Positions 15,592 through 24,939 of a stretch of DNA of 40,947 nucleotides are shown here, piece after piece. Source of the stretch: Cellulomonas rhizosphaerae. GTDB taxonomy: Bacteria > Actinomycetota > Actinomycetes > Actinomycetales > Cellulomonadaceae. Below the pieces are notes generated by a model. It did not search any database and was not told the DNA's origin. It saw only the letters and a list, made by a program, of their open reading frames with translations. The translations under genes were made by a program, and so were the position numbers. Numbering within the stretch: the first letter of the stretch is position 1; each line of letters opens with the position of its first letter. Location: assembly GCF_003470205.1 (NCBI RefSeq), contig NZ_QWKP01000210.1, forward strand, positions 1 to 40,947, read 5' to 3'.

Positions 15592-16078
15592 CGGTCGGGG
15601 CAGAGCGGCTGGCCAGGGCGCGGAGCAGCACCAGGTCGGCGCGGTCGATGTCGCGTAGCTCGTAGCCGCCATGGAAGAGGAGCTGCTGCCCGACGGACAG
15701 GCAACCGACCAGACGCCCGCCGATGGTCCCGGTGGTGAAGCAGCTGGCGGGGTAGGTGAAGGGCGTGCCGTCGAGTCCGGCCTGATGACCGTTCCCGGCC
15801 TCGTCGAAGTTCAGCGGATGGAGGTCGACGCGTCCCCGGTCGGCGGCCACGACCTCGACCCGCACGGGACGCCAGTCCGTCTCGATGTGGTAGCCGAGGT
15901 CGTTGAGGACTTGGAGTGCTGAGCCCTCGTCCTCGGCTGTGATGGCCAGGTCGAGGTCACGGTGGGGACGACTTTGGGTGCCGGCGAGGGCGTCGACGCC
16001 CCACCCGCCGCTGATCCACGCTCGGCATCGCCTTGCAGCGAGGGCGTCGAGTACTGCGTGCACCTCTGTTGGTGTCAT
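15581..16078 (-). CDS. LinA-like nucleotidyltransferase
   Basis: A 165-residue minimal nucleotidyltransferase. The fold signature is GGWGVD (24-29), with metal-binding acidic residues in HRDLDL (39-44) and Asp85 before LHPLN. The C-terminal QLLFHGGYELRDID matches the lincosamide nucleotidyltransferase LinA/Lnu(A) group and related aminoglycoside adenylyltransferases. Such enzymes inactivate drugs by adding AMP. Whether this one acts on an antibiotic cannot be told from sequence; many chromosomal relatives are of unknown substrate. Start ATG 16078 is chosen by family length; GTG 16096, seven bases after TACAAA, is an alternative. It is divergent from the methyltransferase. Confidence 0.75.
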   Translation of the reverse strand: MTPTEVHAVLDALAARRCRAWISGGWGVDALAGTQSRPHRDLDLAITAEDEGSALQVLNDLGYHIETDWRPVRVEVVAADRGRVDLHPLNFDEAGNGHQAGLDGTPFTYPASCFTTGTIGGRLVGCLSVGQQLLFHGGYELRDIDRADLVLLRALASRSAPTATN

Positions 16079-16204
16079 ATCCGGAGCGGTGACCACGGGA
16101 TCGTTTGTACGCGGCTGCGCGCGCTGCTGCCAACGAGAATCGACGCGAGAACACCAGGCCGCGGAACTTCCGCAGTTTGACCGGAGACCGCTCCGGACAA
16201 CTCG

Positions 16205-16285
16205 ATGGTCGAAGTGCGACGCCTGACGCCGGCCGATCTGTCCCGCATCTCGGCAACGGCTACCCGCCTGGTCGGTCAGTGGTAG
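16205..16285 (+). CDS. Putative 26-codon leader ORF before the methyltransferase
   Basis: ATG 16205 opens a 26-codon frame beginning MVEVRRLTPADL and ending at a TAG that overlaps the AGGAGG of the methyltransferase (16284-16289). The geometry would couple termination on the leader to initiation on the next gene. The start of the peptide resembles the N-terminus of GNAT acetyltransferases, so it may instead be a truncated remnant. Confidence 0.3.
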   Translation: MVEVRRLTPADLSRISATATRLVGQW

Positions 16286-16298
16286 GAGGATGCGCTGC

Positions 16299-17051
16299 AT
16301 GCGCGAACGGTTCTACTCGGACGCACGGTTGTACGACCGGCTGTTCCCGGCGCGCGAGCCGGCGGTCGACTTCTACAGGGCTGAGGCCGACCGGCAAGGC
16401 GGGTCTGTCCTGGAGCTCGGGTGCGGCACCGGAAACAAGCTGATCCCGATCGCGTCCGACGGGCATCCGTGCGTGGGCCTGGAGCTCTCGCCGCCCATGC
16501 TTGCTGAGGCTCAGCGCAAGGCGGACGAGCGTGGCGTGGAGTTGGATTGGGTGCAGGGCGACATGCGCGAGTTCGACCTCGGCCGAACATTCGATCTCGT
16601 GATCATCGCTGCCAACGCGCTGCTCCACCTGCATGAGGCGTCGGACCTGGTCGACTGCTTCCGGTCGGTGCGCAGGCACCTGGCGCCAGGAGGGCGTCTC
16701 GTCTTCGACGTGTTCAACCCGAGCGTGCAGATGCTTGCCCATGCCGACGGCGTTCGACGGAGGCGCGAGGCCCTGTCGTTCGTGGACCCCGATCGTGGCG
16801 TCGTGCACGTCGACGTCGCGGAAACCTACGACGCGGCTGCGCAGGTGACTCGCGGGACGTGGTACTTCTCGACCGAGTCCGAGGCCGACGTCGTCGACGT
16901 GCCGCTGGAGATCAGGAGCATCTTCCCCCAGGAGCTGCCGCCCCTGCTCTCACTGGGCGGGCTTCGGCTCGTCGAGCGCTTCGGCGACTGGTCCCGTCGA
17001 CCGTTCACCGGGGATGCCGCGGTCCAGCTCTGCGTCTGCGAGTCGGACTGA
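16299..17051 (+). CDS. Class I SAM-dependent methyltransferase
   Basis: A 250-residue methyltransferase. Motif I, VLELGCGTGNKL, is at about residues 37-48. The acidic residue after the second strand is in VGLELSP, and VQGDMREFDL and the post-motif segment LAPGGRLVFDVF follow in order. ATG 16299 is chosen because AGGAGG lies nine bases upstream; ATG 16290 is immediately against that sequence and too close. The C-terminal half (about 140-250) is a beta-rich extension found in methyltransferases acting on small molecules. Substrate unknown. It is divergent from the LinA-like gene and may be controlled by the leader ORF. Confidence 0.82.
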   Translation: MRERFYSDARLYDRLFPAREPAVDFYRAEADRQGGSVLELGCGTGNKLIPIASDGHPCVGLELSPPMLAEAQRKADERGVELDWVQGDMREFDLGRTFDLVIIAANALLHLHEASDLVDCFRSVRRHLAPGGRLVFDVFNPSVQMLAHADGVRRRREALSFVDPDRGVVHVDVAETYDAAAQVTRGTWYFSTESEADVVDVPLEIRSIFPQELPPLLSLGGLRLVERFGDWSRRPFTGDAAVQLCVCESD

Positions 17052-17087
17052 CGGAATGAGGGGCCGCGACGCGAACCCCCTCGGCGG

Positions 17088-17423
17088 TTGTCGCACACTG
17101 TGCTGGTGCCGAAGGACGAAGCCGCCAATCCCGAGCTCACTCCCGACGGCCGGTATCTGGTCATCCGGGGCCGCCGCTGGCGCGCCACGGACCCGGCCCT
17201 CCCGCCCGACGTGTCCGAGCTGTTGCGCCGGGAGCTGATGGGAGCCCGCCGGGCGGTCGGCGCTGCGCTCCGGGCCAGCGACCCGGACGCTGAGCGCAAA
17301 GCTCGCGAGCGGGTCCAGCGCGCCAAGGTCGCCCTCGGAGAGCGTGGCACGCCCTGGTGGGAGCAGTCCGACGAAGAGCGCTGGGAACGGTGGGAGCAGG
17401 GCGTCCGATCTCTGACAACCTGA
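17088..17423 (+). CDS. Small charged protein of unknown function
   Basis: A soluble protein of up to 111 residues, rich in Arg and Glu, with a conserved-looking core: LVIRGRRWRATDPALP, then LRRELMGARRAVG, and RVQRAKVALGERGTPWW. Proteins of this pattern are common in actinobacteria, sometimes under an unsupported Tol-transporter label. No signal peptide or membrane segment. The start may be TTG 17088 or GTG 17100; neither has a clear Shine-Dalgarno. It is followed 75 bases later by a strong hairpin. Confidence 0.65.
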   Translation: MSHTVLVPKDEAANPELTPDGRYLVIRGRRWRATDPALPPDVSELLRRELMGARRAVGAALRASDPDAERKARERVQRAKVALGERGTPWWEQSDEERWERWEQGVRSLTT

Positions 17424-17498
17424 GCACCCTTCGCGGCTGAGGGCGGGCGCGACGTTCGTCTGACCTACCGTCGGGCCCGGAACGGGTGGCTGCTCCTG

Positions 17499-17529
17499 CC
17501 GACTCCCGCGTGCCGGACGCGGGAGTCGG
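17499..17529 (+). terminator. Strong hairpin after the 17088 gene
   Basis: CCGACTCCCGCG (17499-17510) and its exact complement (17518-17529) form a 12-bp stem with a 7-base loop, without a following T-run. It probably ends the upstream transcript and argues against starting the antiporter gene upstream of it. Confidence 0.6.
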
Positions 17530-17824
17530 CCCGCGCGAACACCGTGGACCCGCGGATGCCGAGCAGCTGTTCTCCGGCCCGCTCGCCGAGGTCGACGCTG
17601 CCCTTCGCCGTCGGATGGGCGCCCTCGGAGGCGACGTCGTGGAGAGACGCACCAGGACCCAGGCGAGCCACGGCGCCCTGCGGAAGATCGTCTGGCTCAC
17701 CCCGTTGACCAAGGCGAAGGCGCTGCTGCTCGTGGACCCCTGGGAGGACCGCGAGGCCGGCACCCCGTCGCGCCCGATCTTCGCTCACCGGGCCGGTCCG
17801 GCTGCCCACCCGTACCGTGGCCGG
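17530..17824 (+). pseudogene. Possible DUF5655-like fragment fused in frame before the antiporter
   Basis: The antiporter frame stays open upstream, and this stretch reads as protein: AEQLFSGPLAEVDAALRRRM, then LGGDVVERRTRTQASHG and KIVWLTPLTKAKALLL. The pattern (a hydrophobic helix, a TRT motif, then WLTP) recalls DUF5655-type small proteins. It has no start codon of its own that I can defend, because the region begins in a terminator-like hairpin. I take it as the remnant of a separate gene. The 17424-17529 part of the gap holds only the hairpin. Confidence 0.3.
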
Positions 17825-19117
17825 GTGCTCCACGTCGACGGTCCCGCCACCATCTTCCTGGCCGTCGGCCTGGCCACCCTGGCTGCGGCCGTGCTGCCGC
17901 GCCTGCTGGTCCGGGCGCCGATCTCCATGCCGACCGTGTTCCTCGCGATGGGCGCGCTGATGTTCTGGCTGCTTCCCAGCCTGCCGGACCCCAGCCCGAC
18001 CGAGCACCCCGACGTCGCGGTCCACCTGACCGAGATCTGCGTGATCGTCTCGCTGATGGGAGCGGGTCTCGCGATCAACCGCCCGTTCTCCTGGCGCTCG
18101 TGGGGCACCACGTGGCGACTGCTGGCGATCACGATGCCCTTGTCGATGCTCGTCGTGGGGCTGCTGGGCTGGGCCGCCCTCGGCCTCGGCGCCGCGAGCG
18201 CGATCCTGCTCGCAGCGGCACTCGCTCCGACCGACCCGGTGCTCGCCACCGAGGTCCAGGTGAGCGAGCCGGTCGACGAGTCCGGGACCCAGGACGACGA
18301 GGCGCGCTTCGCCCTGACCTCCGAGGCGGGCCTCAACGACGGTCTCGCCTTCCCGTTCACCTACGCGGCGATCGCCGTCAGCCTCTCGGGACTCGCCCCG
18401 GGAGGATGGCTGGGCCGCTGGCTGCTGCTCGACGTGGTGTGGCGGCTGAGCGTCGCGGTCGCGATCGGCTTCCTCGTGGGCTGGCTGCTCGGCCGGCTGT
18501 TCTTCTCCTCCTTCGCCGAGCGGCTGCGGATCACCGAGCACACCCAGGGCTTCGTCGCGCTCGCGGCCACATTCCTCGCCTACGGGCTGACCGAGGTGGC
18601 CGAGGGATACGGGTTCGTCGCCGTGTTCGTGAGCGCGGTCGCCCTGCGCGGCACCGAGCGCGAGCACGAGTACCACAAGGTGCTGCACGCCTTCGTCGAG
18701 CAGATCGAGCGGCTGCTCACCGTGGCCGTCATCGTGCTGGTCGGCGGCGCGGTCGTGCGGGGTGCCTTCTCGGGGATCGGATGGGCCGAGGTCGGTGTGG
18801 CTCTGGCCTTCCTGCTGGTGGTGCGACCGCTGGCCGGGTGGCTGGCGTTGAGTGGCGGACGGACCGGGCCGGTCGAACGTGCCGTGGTGGCCTTCTTCGG
18901 CGTGCGAGGCGTCGGGTCACTGTTCTACATCGCCTATGCGGTCCAGGAGGGCGAGTTCCCCGCCGTCGACCGGCTCTGGGGCATCGTGCTCCTCGTCGTG
19001 GTCGGATCGGTGCTCATCCACGGGGCGGCCGCGACCCCGGCGATGCGCGCGCTCGACCGGCGGCGCGATCGTCATGCCGAGGCCGCCGGGAGCAGTCCCG
19101 CCGAGACGCCCGCCTGA
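17825..19117 (+). CDS. Cation/proton antiporter, CPA1 (NhaP-like) family
   Basis: A 430-residue membrane antiporter exchanging Na+ or K+ for H+. From GTG 17825 it starts with a hydrophobic helix. Family landmarks are LAPTDPVLA (Thr136-Asp137-Pro138) and the ion-site pair Asn171-Asp172 in SEAGLNDGLAFPF. The later FGVRGVGSLFYIAYA segment is typical of CPA1. About 12 membrane segments are expected. GTG 17825 lies six bases after TACCGT, which supports a leaderless start here rather than the longer frame. The C-terminal tail is short, so the protein lacks the large regulatory domain of some relatives. Confidence 0.85.
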   Translation: MLHVDGPATIFLAVGLATLAAAVLPRLLVRAPISMPTVFLAMGALMFWLLPSLPDPSPTEHPDVAVHLTEICVIVSLMGAGLAINRPFSWRSWGTTWRLLAITMPLSMLVVGLLGWAALGLGAASAILLAAALAPTDPVLATEVQVSEPVDESGTQDDEARFALTSEAGLNDGLAFPFTYAAIAVSLSGLAPGGWLGRWLLLDVVWRLSVAVAIGFLVGWLLGRLFFSSFAERLRITEHTQGFVALAATFLAYGLTEVAEGYGFVAVFVSAVALRGTEREHEYHKVLHAFVEQIERLLTVAVIVLVGGAVVRGAFSGIGWAEVGVALAFLLVVRPLAGWLALSGGRTGPVERAVVAFFGVRGVGSLFYIAYAVQEGEFPAVDRLWGIVLLVVVGSVLIHGAAATPAMRALDRRRDRHAEAAGSSPAETPA

Positions 19118-19338
19118 GGGTTCTCGGGCGGGGCGGCGCACTGCGGCCCACAGACCTCGGGGGTTACGGTGGAGGAACCGGACGGCGTTCGACGACGTGC
19201 GGTACAACATCAAGGCCACGTGGGCGACGAAGCAGACGGTGACGGTGCTCGAGGGGCAGGTGAGCGGATGCGCGCCAGGCTGAAGTCGGAGCGGATCCGA
19301 TCCTCGAGCGCCGCCACGGAGCTCGAAAGGAGCCACCC
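19118..19338 (+). other. 221-base gap with a coding-like stretch at 19180-19283
   Basis: Between the antiporter and the next gene, one frame (from about 19180 to the TGA at 19281-19283) reads TAFDDVRYNIKATWATKQ, then TVTVLEGQVSGC, with nearly all third positions G or C. No start codon and Shine-Dalgarno precede it in a sensible position. It may be a gene remnant. The last 20 bases carry the AAGGAG site of the following gene. Confidence 0.2.
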
Positions 19339-20094
19339 GTGTCGCGGCTGACGCTCGGGAACGTCGTCAAGGTGACGGCCGTCGTCGTCTTCCTGCCCCT
19401 GCTCGCCTATCTGGTGCTTGTCATCGGCGCGGTGCGGAAGGACCTCAGGACAGCGCTCGAGGGACTGCTCTACGCCGGGGCCTTCTCCATCGCGGTGTTC
19501 GTCCTCGACTTCTGGGGGCCGCCCGCCCTGCTCGCGCTGACGGCCATGGGTGCCTCGGGCGTCCGCTCCTGGCACCTGCGGGACCTGTGGCTACCGGCGC
19601 GTCGCCGGTGGTGGAAGCGCGAGCCCGCCCAGACGTCCACCGTCGTCGATCCGGCCCGCGCCCAGCGCACCATCGCGGCCGAGGGGTCGGAGCACCTGCC
19701 CTCGGCGGTCGCATGGGTCCGCAGGCACGCGGACGTGAACAGGCGCCGCCTGCCGGGGGACACGCACCGGACCGTCGTGCAGACCTGCCAGGTGCTGGAC
19801 GCCGTGATCGCGGCCGAGGAACGCGAGCCCACGGGAGACCCGCGGTTCGAGTACGAGCTGGACGCCATGGCCCGGCAGTACCTGCCTGCCGTCCTGAGGA
19901 AGTACCTGGCGATCGCGCCGAGCAGGGTCCACGAACGCCAGCCCAACGGGCGCACCCCCGACCAGGAGCTGATGGAGCAGCTGCGGATCCTCGCAGGCCA
20001 GAGCGACGCTCTCTACGCAAGTCATCACCGTCGAGTGGCGGCGGAACTCAGCACCAGTGGCAACTTCTTCCGGGAGAAGTACGGGCACCTGTAG
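19339..20094 (+). CDS. Membrane protein of unknown function with helical cytoplasmic domain
   Basis: A 251-residue protein. Two hydrophobic segments (about 8-30 and 41-68) are followed by a basic stretch (ARRRWWKRE) and a soluble helical domain to the C-terminus. The soluble part, with DAMARQYLPAVLRKYLAIAPS and later DQELMEQLRILAGQSDALY, resembles C-terminal domains of actinobacterial proteins distantly related to XpaC-type proteins; I cannot assign a function. GTG 19339 is preceded by AAGGAG at seven bases. No neighbour suggests a role. Confidence 0.7.
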   Translation: MSRLTLGNVVKVTAVVVFLPLLAYLVLVIGAVRKDLRTALEGLLYAGAFSIAVFVLDFWGPPALLALTAMGASGVRSWHLRDLWLPARRRWWKREPAQTSTVVDPARAQRTIAAEGSEHLPSAVAWVRRHADVNRRRLPGDTHRTVVQTCQVLDAVIAAEEREPTGDPRFEYELDAMARQYLPAVLRKYLAIAPSRVHERQPNGRTPDQELMEQLRILAGQSDALYASHHRRVAAELSTSGNFFREKYGHL

Positions 20095-20153
20095 GCGGAC
20101 GTTCCCGACTCGGTGCGGACGGGCGCTGCGACGTGACCAGCTGGCCGCAGAGC

Positions 20154-20696
20154 TCAGCTCGTGGTTGCCGCTGGGGTCCACGTTCCGAACCACTGCTCGG
20201 CGCCGTATGCCTCGAACCGCTCGACCTCGACGAACCCCAGCCTCGCCGCCAGGCGCATCGAGGGCACGTTCGCGGCCTGAGTGGTGAGCACGACGGCTTC
20301 GCCCGGCAGCGCGCCGGCGAACCAGTTGAGCACCGCCCCGCACGCCTCGGTCGCGTATCCCCGTCGCCATGCCTGGGGGAGAAGGAGGTAGCCAAGATCC
20401 ACCCGGCCGGCCGCCTGGGAGACCTCGTAGTCGACGTCCCGGCGTTCGAGCTGGACGATCCCGACCATGGCGCCGTCGAGGTCGATCACGAAATGACCGG
20501 GACGCCCCCGTGGGGCGTCGGGCAGCGCGCGTTCGACCGCCTCGCGCGGTCGCGCTCCGCCCGTGTAGGTCCCGACGTCGGGCGATGTGTAGAGCTCGAC
20601 GAATGCTGCGCGATCGCGGGCCTCCGGCAGACGGAGCAGAAGTCGATCGGTAGCGATCGGTCCGGGTGGCCACGTGACGCGGCCAAGCTCTGCCAT
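20154..20696 (-). CDS. GNAT acetyltransferase (RimJ/RimL-like)
   Basis: A 180-residue acetyl-CoA-dependent acetyltransferase. The N-terminus, PIATDRLLLRLPEARD, is the RimJ/RimL-type opening. The acetyl-CoA loop is AWRRGYATEA, followed by NVPSMRLAARLGFVEVERF, the usual C-terminal pattern. ATG 20696 lies six bases after TACTGT on the minus strand, supporting a leaderless start. The frame continues upstream but without family sequence. Substrates of such proteins include N-terminal residues and small amines; this one is unknown. The 20697-20976 gap upstream holds nothing I recognise. Confidence 0.83.
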   Translation of the reverse strand: MAELGRVTWPPGPIATDRLLLRLPEARDRAAFVELYTSPDVGTYTGGARPREAVERALPDAPRGRPGHFVIDLDGAMVGIVQLERRDVDYEVSQAAGRVDLGYLLLPQAWRRGYATEACGAVLNWFAGALPGEAVVLTTQAANVPSMRLAARLGFVEVERFEAYGAEQWFGTWTPAATTS

Positions 20697-20976
20697 GCAC
20701 CGACAGTACGGACTCGTCCCGACGGTGCCCCCGCTGCCGCGCGCGGTGCCGACAGTCCTTCTCACAGGCGGGGAGCGAGTCGGACCCCTGGTCGCCGACG
20801 CGAGCCGTCGCGGCCCTCGGCTGGTTCGACGAAGCGATCTCATGGGGCCGAAAGCAGCGGTGATCCACGCCCGCTGTCCAGCATTCCGACACCCCTCCCG
20901 ATGGCGCAGCACAGCGCGCGCGCCGACGATGGAACCGACCTGGTCAGACGGCTCAGGCACGGCAGGAAGGACGACC

Positions 20977-21207
20977 ATGAGCGACTCACCGCAGGTGCCG
21001 GACGCCGAGGCGCAGGAGGGCGGCTACGGCTACCCGACCCTCGAGCAGGAGGTCACCCCCGAGGTGCTGGAGGCTGGTGCGGAGTCTGACGGCCCACGTG
21101 AGCCCTCGCCCATCGCCACCGACGGCGCGGAGGAGAGCGATGGCGGCGACCGGCCGGCGCCCGGCGAGCACGACGAGGATCCCCCGGCGGTCGAGCCGCC
21201 CGATTGA
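20977..21207 (+). CDS. Small acidic, disordered protein
   Basis: A 76-residue protein very rich in Glu, Asp, Pro and Gly, with no hydrophobic segment. It should be soluble and largely unfolded. An aromatic patch, GGYGYPTLEQEV, near residues 15-26 is the only ordered-looking part. AGGAAGGA lies a few bases before the ATG, which supports real translation. No family recognised. It ends five bases from the opposing regulator gene. Confidence 0.5.
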   Translation: MSDSPQVPDAEAQEGGYGYPTLEQEVTPEVLEAGAESDGPREPSPIATDGAEESDGGDRPAPGEHDEDPPAVEPPD

Positions 21208-21212
21208 CCGGG

Positions 21213-22097
21213 CTACGGGCGGCCTGCCGCCGGTGTGCTCTCCCTGGTCGCCCCCCAGCTGGCGAGCATGCGGACGGCGTCCTCGTCGGGCGAGCCGGCC
21301 GGGCTCGTGAAGGTGATCAGGGTCAGTCCAGGATCGGCGGGCAGGTCGAGGACCTCGAAGTCGAGGTGGAGCTCGCCGACGACGGGGTGGCGGACGTGCT
21401 TGCGGCCGGTGCGGTGCAGCCGGACGTCGTGAGCGGCCCACCGGGTGCGGAACGGCGGGCTCTGGGTGCTGAGCGCGCCGACGAGGTCGGTCAGCGCGCG
21501 GTCGTACGGGTCGCGGCCGGCTTCGGTGCGCAGCTGGGAGACGGCGTCGTCGGCGGCGCGATCCCAGTCGACCCAGAAGTCGCGAGCCCGATCGTCGAGG
21601 AACGTGAACCGAGCGTGGTTGGCGGGCCCTCCGGCGGGGACGGGCGTGGCGTAGACCGGTGAGAACAGGGCGCGGCCGAGTGCGTTGGCCGCGACGAGGT
21701 CGAGGCGGCCGTTGTTGACGATGACCGGCACGACGTCGCCGACGAGGTCGAGCAGGCGCTGCACTCCGGGCCGTACCTGTCCGGCCGTCGGCGTGCGACG
21801 TCGGCGGGTCGCCGGGCCGGCAGCGCGGGCGAGGTCGGCGAGGTGGGTGCGTTCGGCCTCGTCGAGCTGCAGGGCGCGCGCCAGGGCGTCCAGGACGCTG
21901 TCGGAGACGCCGGCCAGGTTGCCGCGTTCGAGCTGGGCGTAGTACTCGACGCTCACGCCGGCCAGGTCGGCGACCTCGCCACGCTTGAGACCAGGAACTC
22001 GCCGGTTGCTCGCGAACGCGGTCAGCCCGGCATCAGCGGGGGTGAGCCGAGCTCGCCGCGTGCGCAGGAAGTCCTTGACCTCGTCCCGGTTGTCCAC
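21213..22097 (-). CDS. MmyB/MltR-type helix-turn-helix regulator (second copy)
   Basis: A 294-residue paralogue of the regulator at 13087 with the same two-domain plan. The helix-turn-helix lies near residues 40-66 (LKRGEVADLAGVSVEYYAQLERG). The ligand domain has NALGRALFSPVY, HARFTFLDDRARDFWVDWD and HPVVGELHLDFEVLDL. GTG 22097 is chosen because TACCGT (22110-22105) would place transcription start at about this codon; the upstream GTG 22106 overlaps that box. It is divergent from an aldo/keto reductase, repeating the arrangement at 12070-13977. Confidence 0.88.
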   Translation of the reverse strand: MDNRDEVKDFLRTRRARLTPADAGLTAFASNRRVPGLKRGEVADLAGVSVEYYAQLERGNLAGVSDSVLDALARALQLDEAERTHLADLARAAGPATRRRRTPTAGQVRPGVQRLLDLVGDVVPVIVNNGRLDLVAANALGRALFSPVYATPVPAGGPANHARFTFLDDRARDFWVDWDRAADDAVSQLRTEAGRDPYDRALTDLVGALSTQSPPFRTRWAAHDVRLHRTGRKHVRHPVVGELHLDFEVLDLPADPGLTLITFTSPAGSPDEDAVRMLASWGATRESTPAAGRP

Positions 22098-22156
22098 GTC
22101 GTCCACGGTAGATCGATGCCGGCGGCCCTGGGGTGGGCTGCCGGTACGCCTTCCAG

Positions 22157-22192
22157 CAGTGACTTCTTCGCCTCTCCCGTGGCGGGTTGCAT
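22157..22192 (+). promoter_or_regulatory. Putative aldo/keto reductase promoter with CAGTGACT site
   Basis: CAGTGACTT (22157-22165) is followed after 21 bases by TTGCAT (22187-22192), a weak -10. The 11-mer CAGCAGTGACT is identical to that upstream of the other regulator (13041-13051). This points to a shared regulator-binding sequence for the two loci. Confidence 0.4.
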
Positions 22193-22237
22193 GACGGGTG
22201 CCGCGGCTCGCGGCCGGAGCGACAGGGAGACATCACC

Positions 22238-23224
<987 letters not shown>

Positions 23225-23326
23225 CCCGGAACGCAGGCGGCGCGCGCCCGTCGCTGGGCTGCCAACGCCTGGACGGCCGCGCCGGGGCCTACTCTGCCTC
23301 TGCAGATCCGTCCGACGAGGGAGCCG

Positions 23327-24241
23327 GTGGTGTCCGACAGCACGCTCGAGGCGCTGGGCGGCCGTTCCGCACCCCCGGCGCAGTTCGGTGGAGACGCACT
23401 CGTGGTGTGCGACAACCTCGTGCGGATCTACCAGACCGGAAGCGTCGAGGTGCAAGCGCTGCAGGGGCTCGACCTGCTCGTCGACCAGGGCGAGATGATC
23501 GCGCTCGTCGGCGCCAGCGGATCCGGCAAGTCGACGCTGCTCGCGCTGCTCTCGGGCATGGATGCTCCGACGGCGGGGCGGGCGCGCGTCGGGCGCTGGG
23601 ACCTCATGGCGATGCACGCGCGCGAGCGCGTGGCCTACCGCCAGCAGATGGTCGGCTTCGTCTGGCAGCAGACGTCGCGCAACCTACTTCCGTACCTGAC
23701 CGCGCGCCAGAACGTCACGACCCCCATGACCTTCACGCACCGGCGGCGCCGGGCCGCGCGCGCGAACGAGCTGCTCGACCTCCTCGGCGTCGGGCACGTG
23801 GCCGACCGACGCCCGCTGGAGATGTCGGGCGGGGAGCAGCAACGGGTGGCGATCGCCACGGCGCTCGCCAACGAGCCGCAGCTGCTGCTGGCCGACGAGC
23901 CGACGGGCGAGCTCGACACCACGACCTCGCAGGAGGTGTTCGACGCGCTGCGCACCGCGAACCGGGAGGCGGGCACGACCGTCATCGTCGTCACGCACGA
24001 CCCCTCGGTCAGCACCCAGGTGGAGCGCACGGTCGCGATCCGCGACGGCCGCACCAGCAGCGAGGTCCTCCGCCGGGACGACGACGGCGACGTCACGCAC
24101 GAGGAGTACGCCGTGATGGACCGGGCCGGGCGCGTCCAGGTGCCACGCGAGTACCGCGACGCACTCGAGCTGACCCGCCGCGTGCGGCTCGCCCTCGAGG
24201 GCGACCACGTGAGCGTCCGGCCCGACGGGCGGCCCCGGTGA
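23327..24241 (+). CDS. ABC exporter ATPase with C-terminal extension
   Basis: A 304-residue ATPase of the MacB/LolD class, pairing with the FtsX-type permeases downstream. Walker A GASGSGKS is at 62-69; the signature MSGGEQQ and Walker B LLLADEPTGELD are intact. About 55 residues beyond the ABC domain contain YAVMDRAGRVQVPREY, which resembles an AbrB/SpoVT-type swapped-hairpin segment; this is unusual for the family. GTG 23327 follows GAGGGAG. The stop overlaps the next start by four bases (GTGA). It is the first gene of a five-gene coupled operon. Confidence 0.9.
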   Translation: MVSDSTLEALGGRSAPPAQFGGDALVVCDNLVRIYQTGSVEVQALQGLDLLVDQGEMIALVGASGSGKSTLLALLSGMDAPTAGRARVGRWDLMAMHARERVAYRQQMVGFVWQQTSRNLLPYLTARQNVTTPMTFTHRRRRAARANELLDLLGVGHVADRRPLEMSGGEQQRVAIATALANEPQLLLADEPTGELDTTTSQEVFDALRTANREAGTTVIVVTHDPSVSTQVERTVAIRDGRTSSEVLRRDDDGDVTHEEYAVMDRAGRVQVPREYRDALELTRRVRLALEGDHVSVRPDGRPR

Positions 24242-24939
24242 CCGGGCATCTCGGCGCGGCCGTCCGCGTCCGGGGAGTGCACCGGACGTTCGGCCAGGGC
24301 AGGTCGGCCGTGCATGCCCTGCGCGGCGTCGACCTCGACGTGTCGCCCGGCGAGCTCGTCGCGCTCGTCGGCCGTTCCGGCTCGGGCAAGACCACGCTGC
24401 TCAACCTCGTCGGCGGTCTGGACCGGCCCGACGAGGGCAGCGTGCTGGTCGACGACGTCGAGGTGGCCACGCTCACCGAGGACGGGCAGGACGAGCTGCG
24501 GCGCGACCGGGTCGCGTTCGTGTTCCAGACGTTCGGCCTGATCCCCGTCCTGACGGCGGCCGAGAACGTCGGCCTGCCGCTGCGCCTGCACGAGGCCCCG
24601 TCCCCCCAGCGCGAGCGTCGCGTCGAGCTGCTCCTCGAGCTCGTCGGGCTCTCGGACCACGCGCTGCAGCGGCCCGACGAGCTGTCGGGCGGGCAGCAGC
24701 AGCGGGTCGCGATCGCGCGGGCGCTGGCCGCGTCGCCGCGGTTGCTGGTGGCCGACGAGCCGACGGGGCAGCTCGACAGCGAGACCGGGCTCTCGGTGAT
24801 GGCCCTCATCCGCGGCGTCGTCGAGGCGGAGGGCATGACGGCCCTGGTCGCGACGCACGACCCGGTGATGATCGCGCTCGCGGACCGCGCGGTGCACCTG
24901 GTGGACGGCCGGCTCGTGGAGGACGTCGGGCATGGGTGA
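24238..24939 (+). CDS. ABC exporter ATPase
   Basis: A 233-residue ATPase of the same MacB/LolD class, of the usual compact size. Walker A GRSGSGKT is at 45-52, with the signature LSGGQQQRVAIARAL and Walker B LLVADEPTGQLD. Start GTG 24238 overlaps the previous stop. The last codons overlap the permease start by eight bases. Two different ATPases in one operon suggest a heterodimeric pump or two pumps sharing an operon. Confidence 0.92.
   Translation: MTGHLGAAVRVRGVHRTFGQGRSAVHALRGVDLDVSPGELVALVGRSGSGKTTLLNLVGGLDRPDEGSVLVDDVEVATLTEDGQDELRRDRVAFVFQTFGLIPVLTAAENVGLPLRLHEAPSPQRERRVELLLELVGLSDHALQRPDELSGGQQQRVAIARALAASPRLLVADEPTGQLDSETGLSVMALIRGVVEAEGMTALVATHDPVMIALADRAVHLVDGRLVEDVGHG

Noticed and set aside
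14225-18000. Insertion sequence or integron in the fragment-rich region
   Set aside because: No transposase, integrase, terminal repeats or attachment sites found; only remnants and hairpins.
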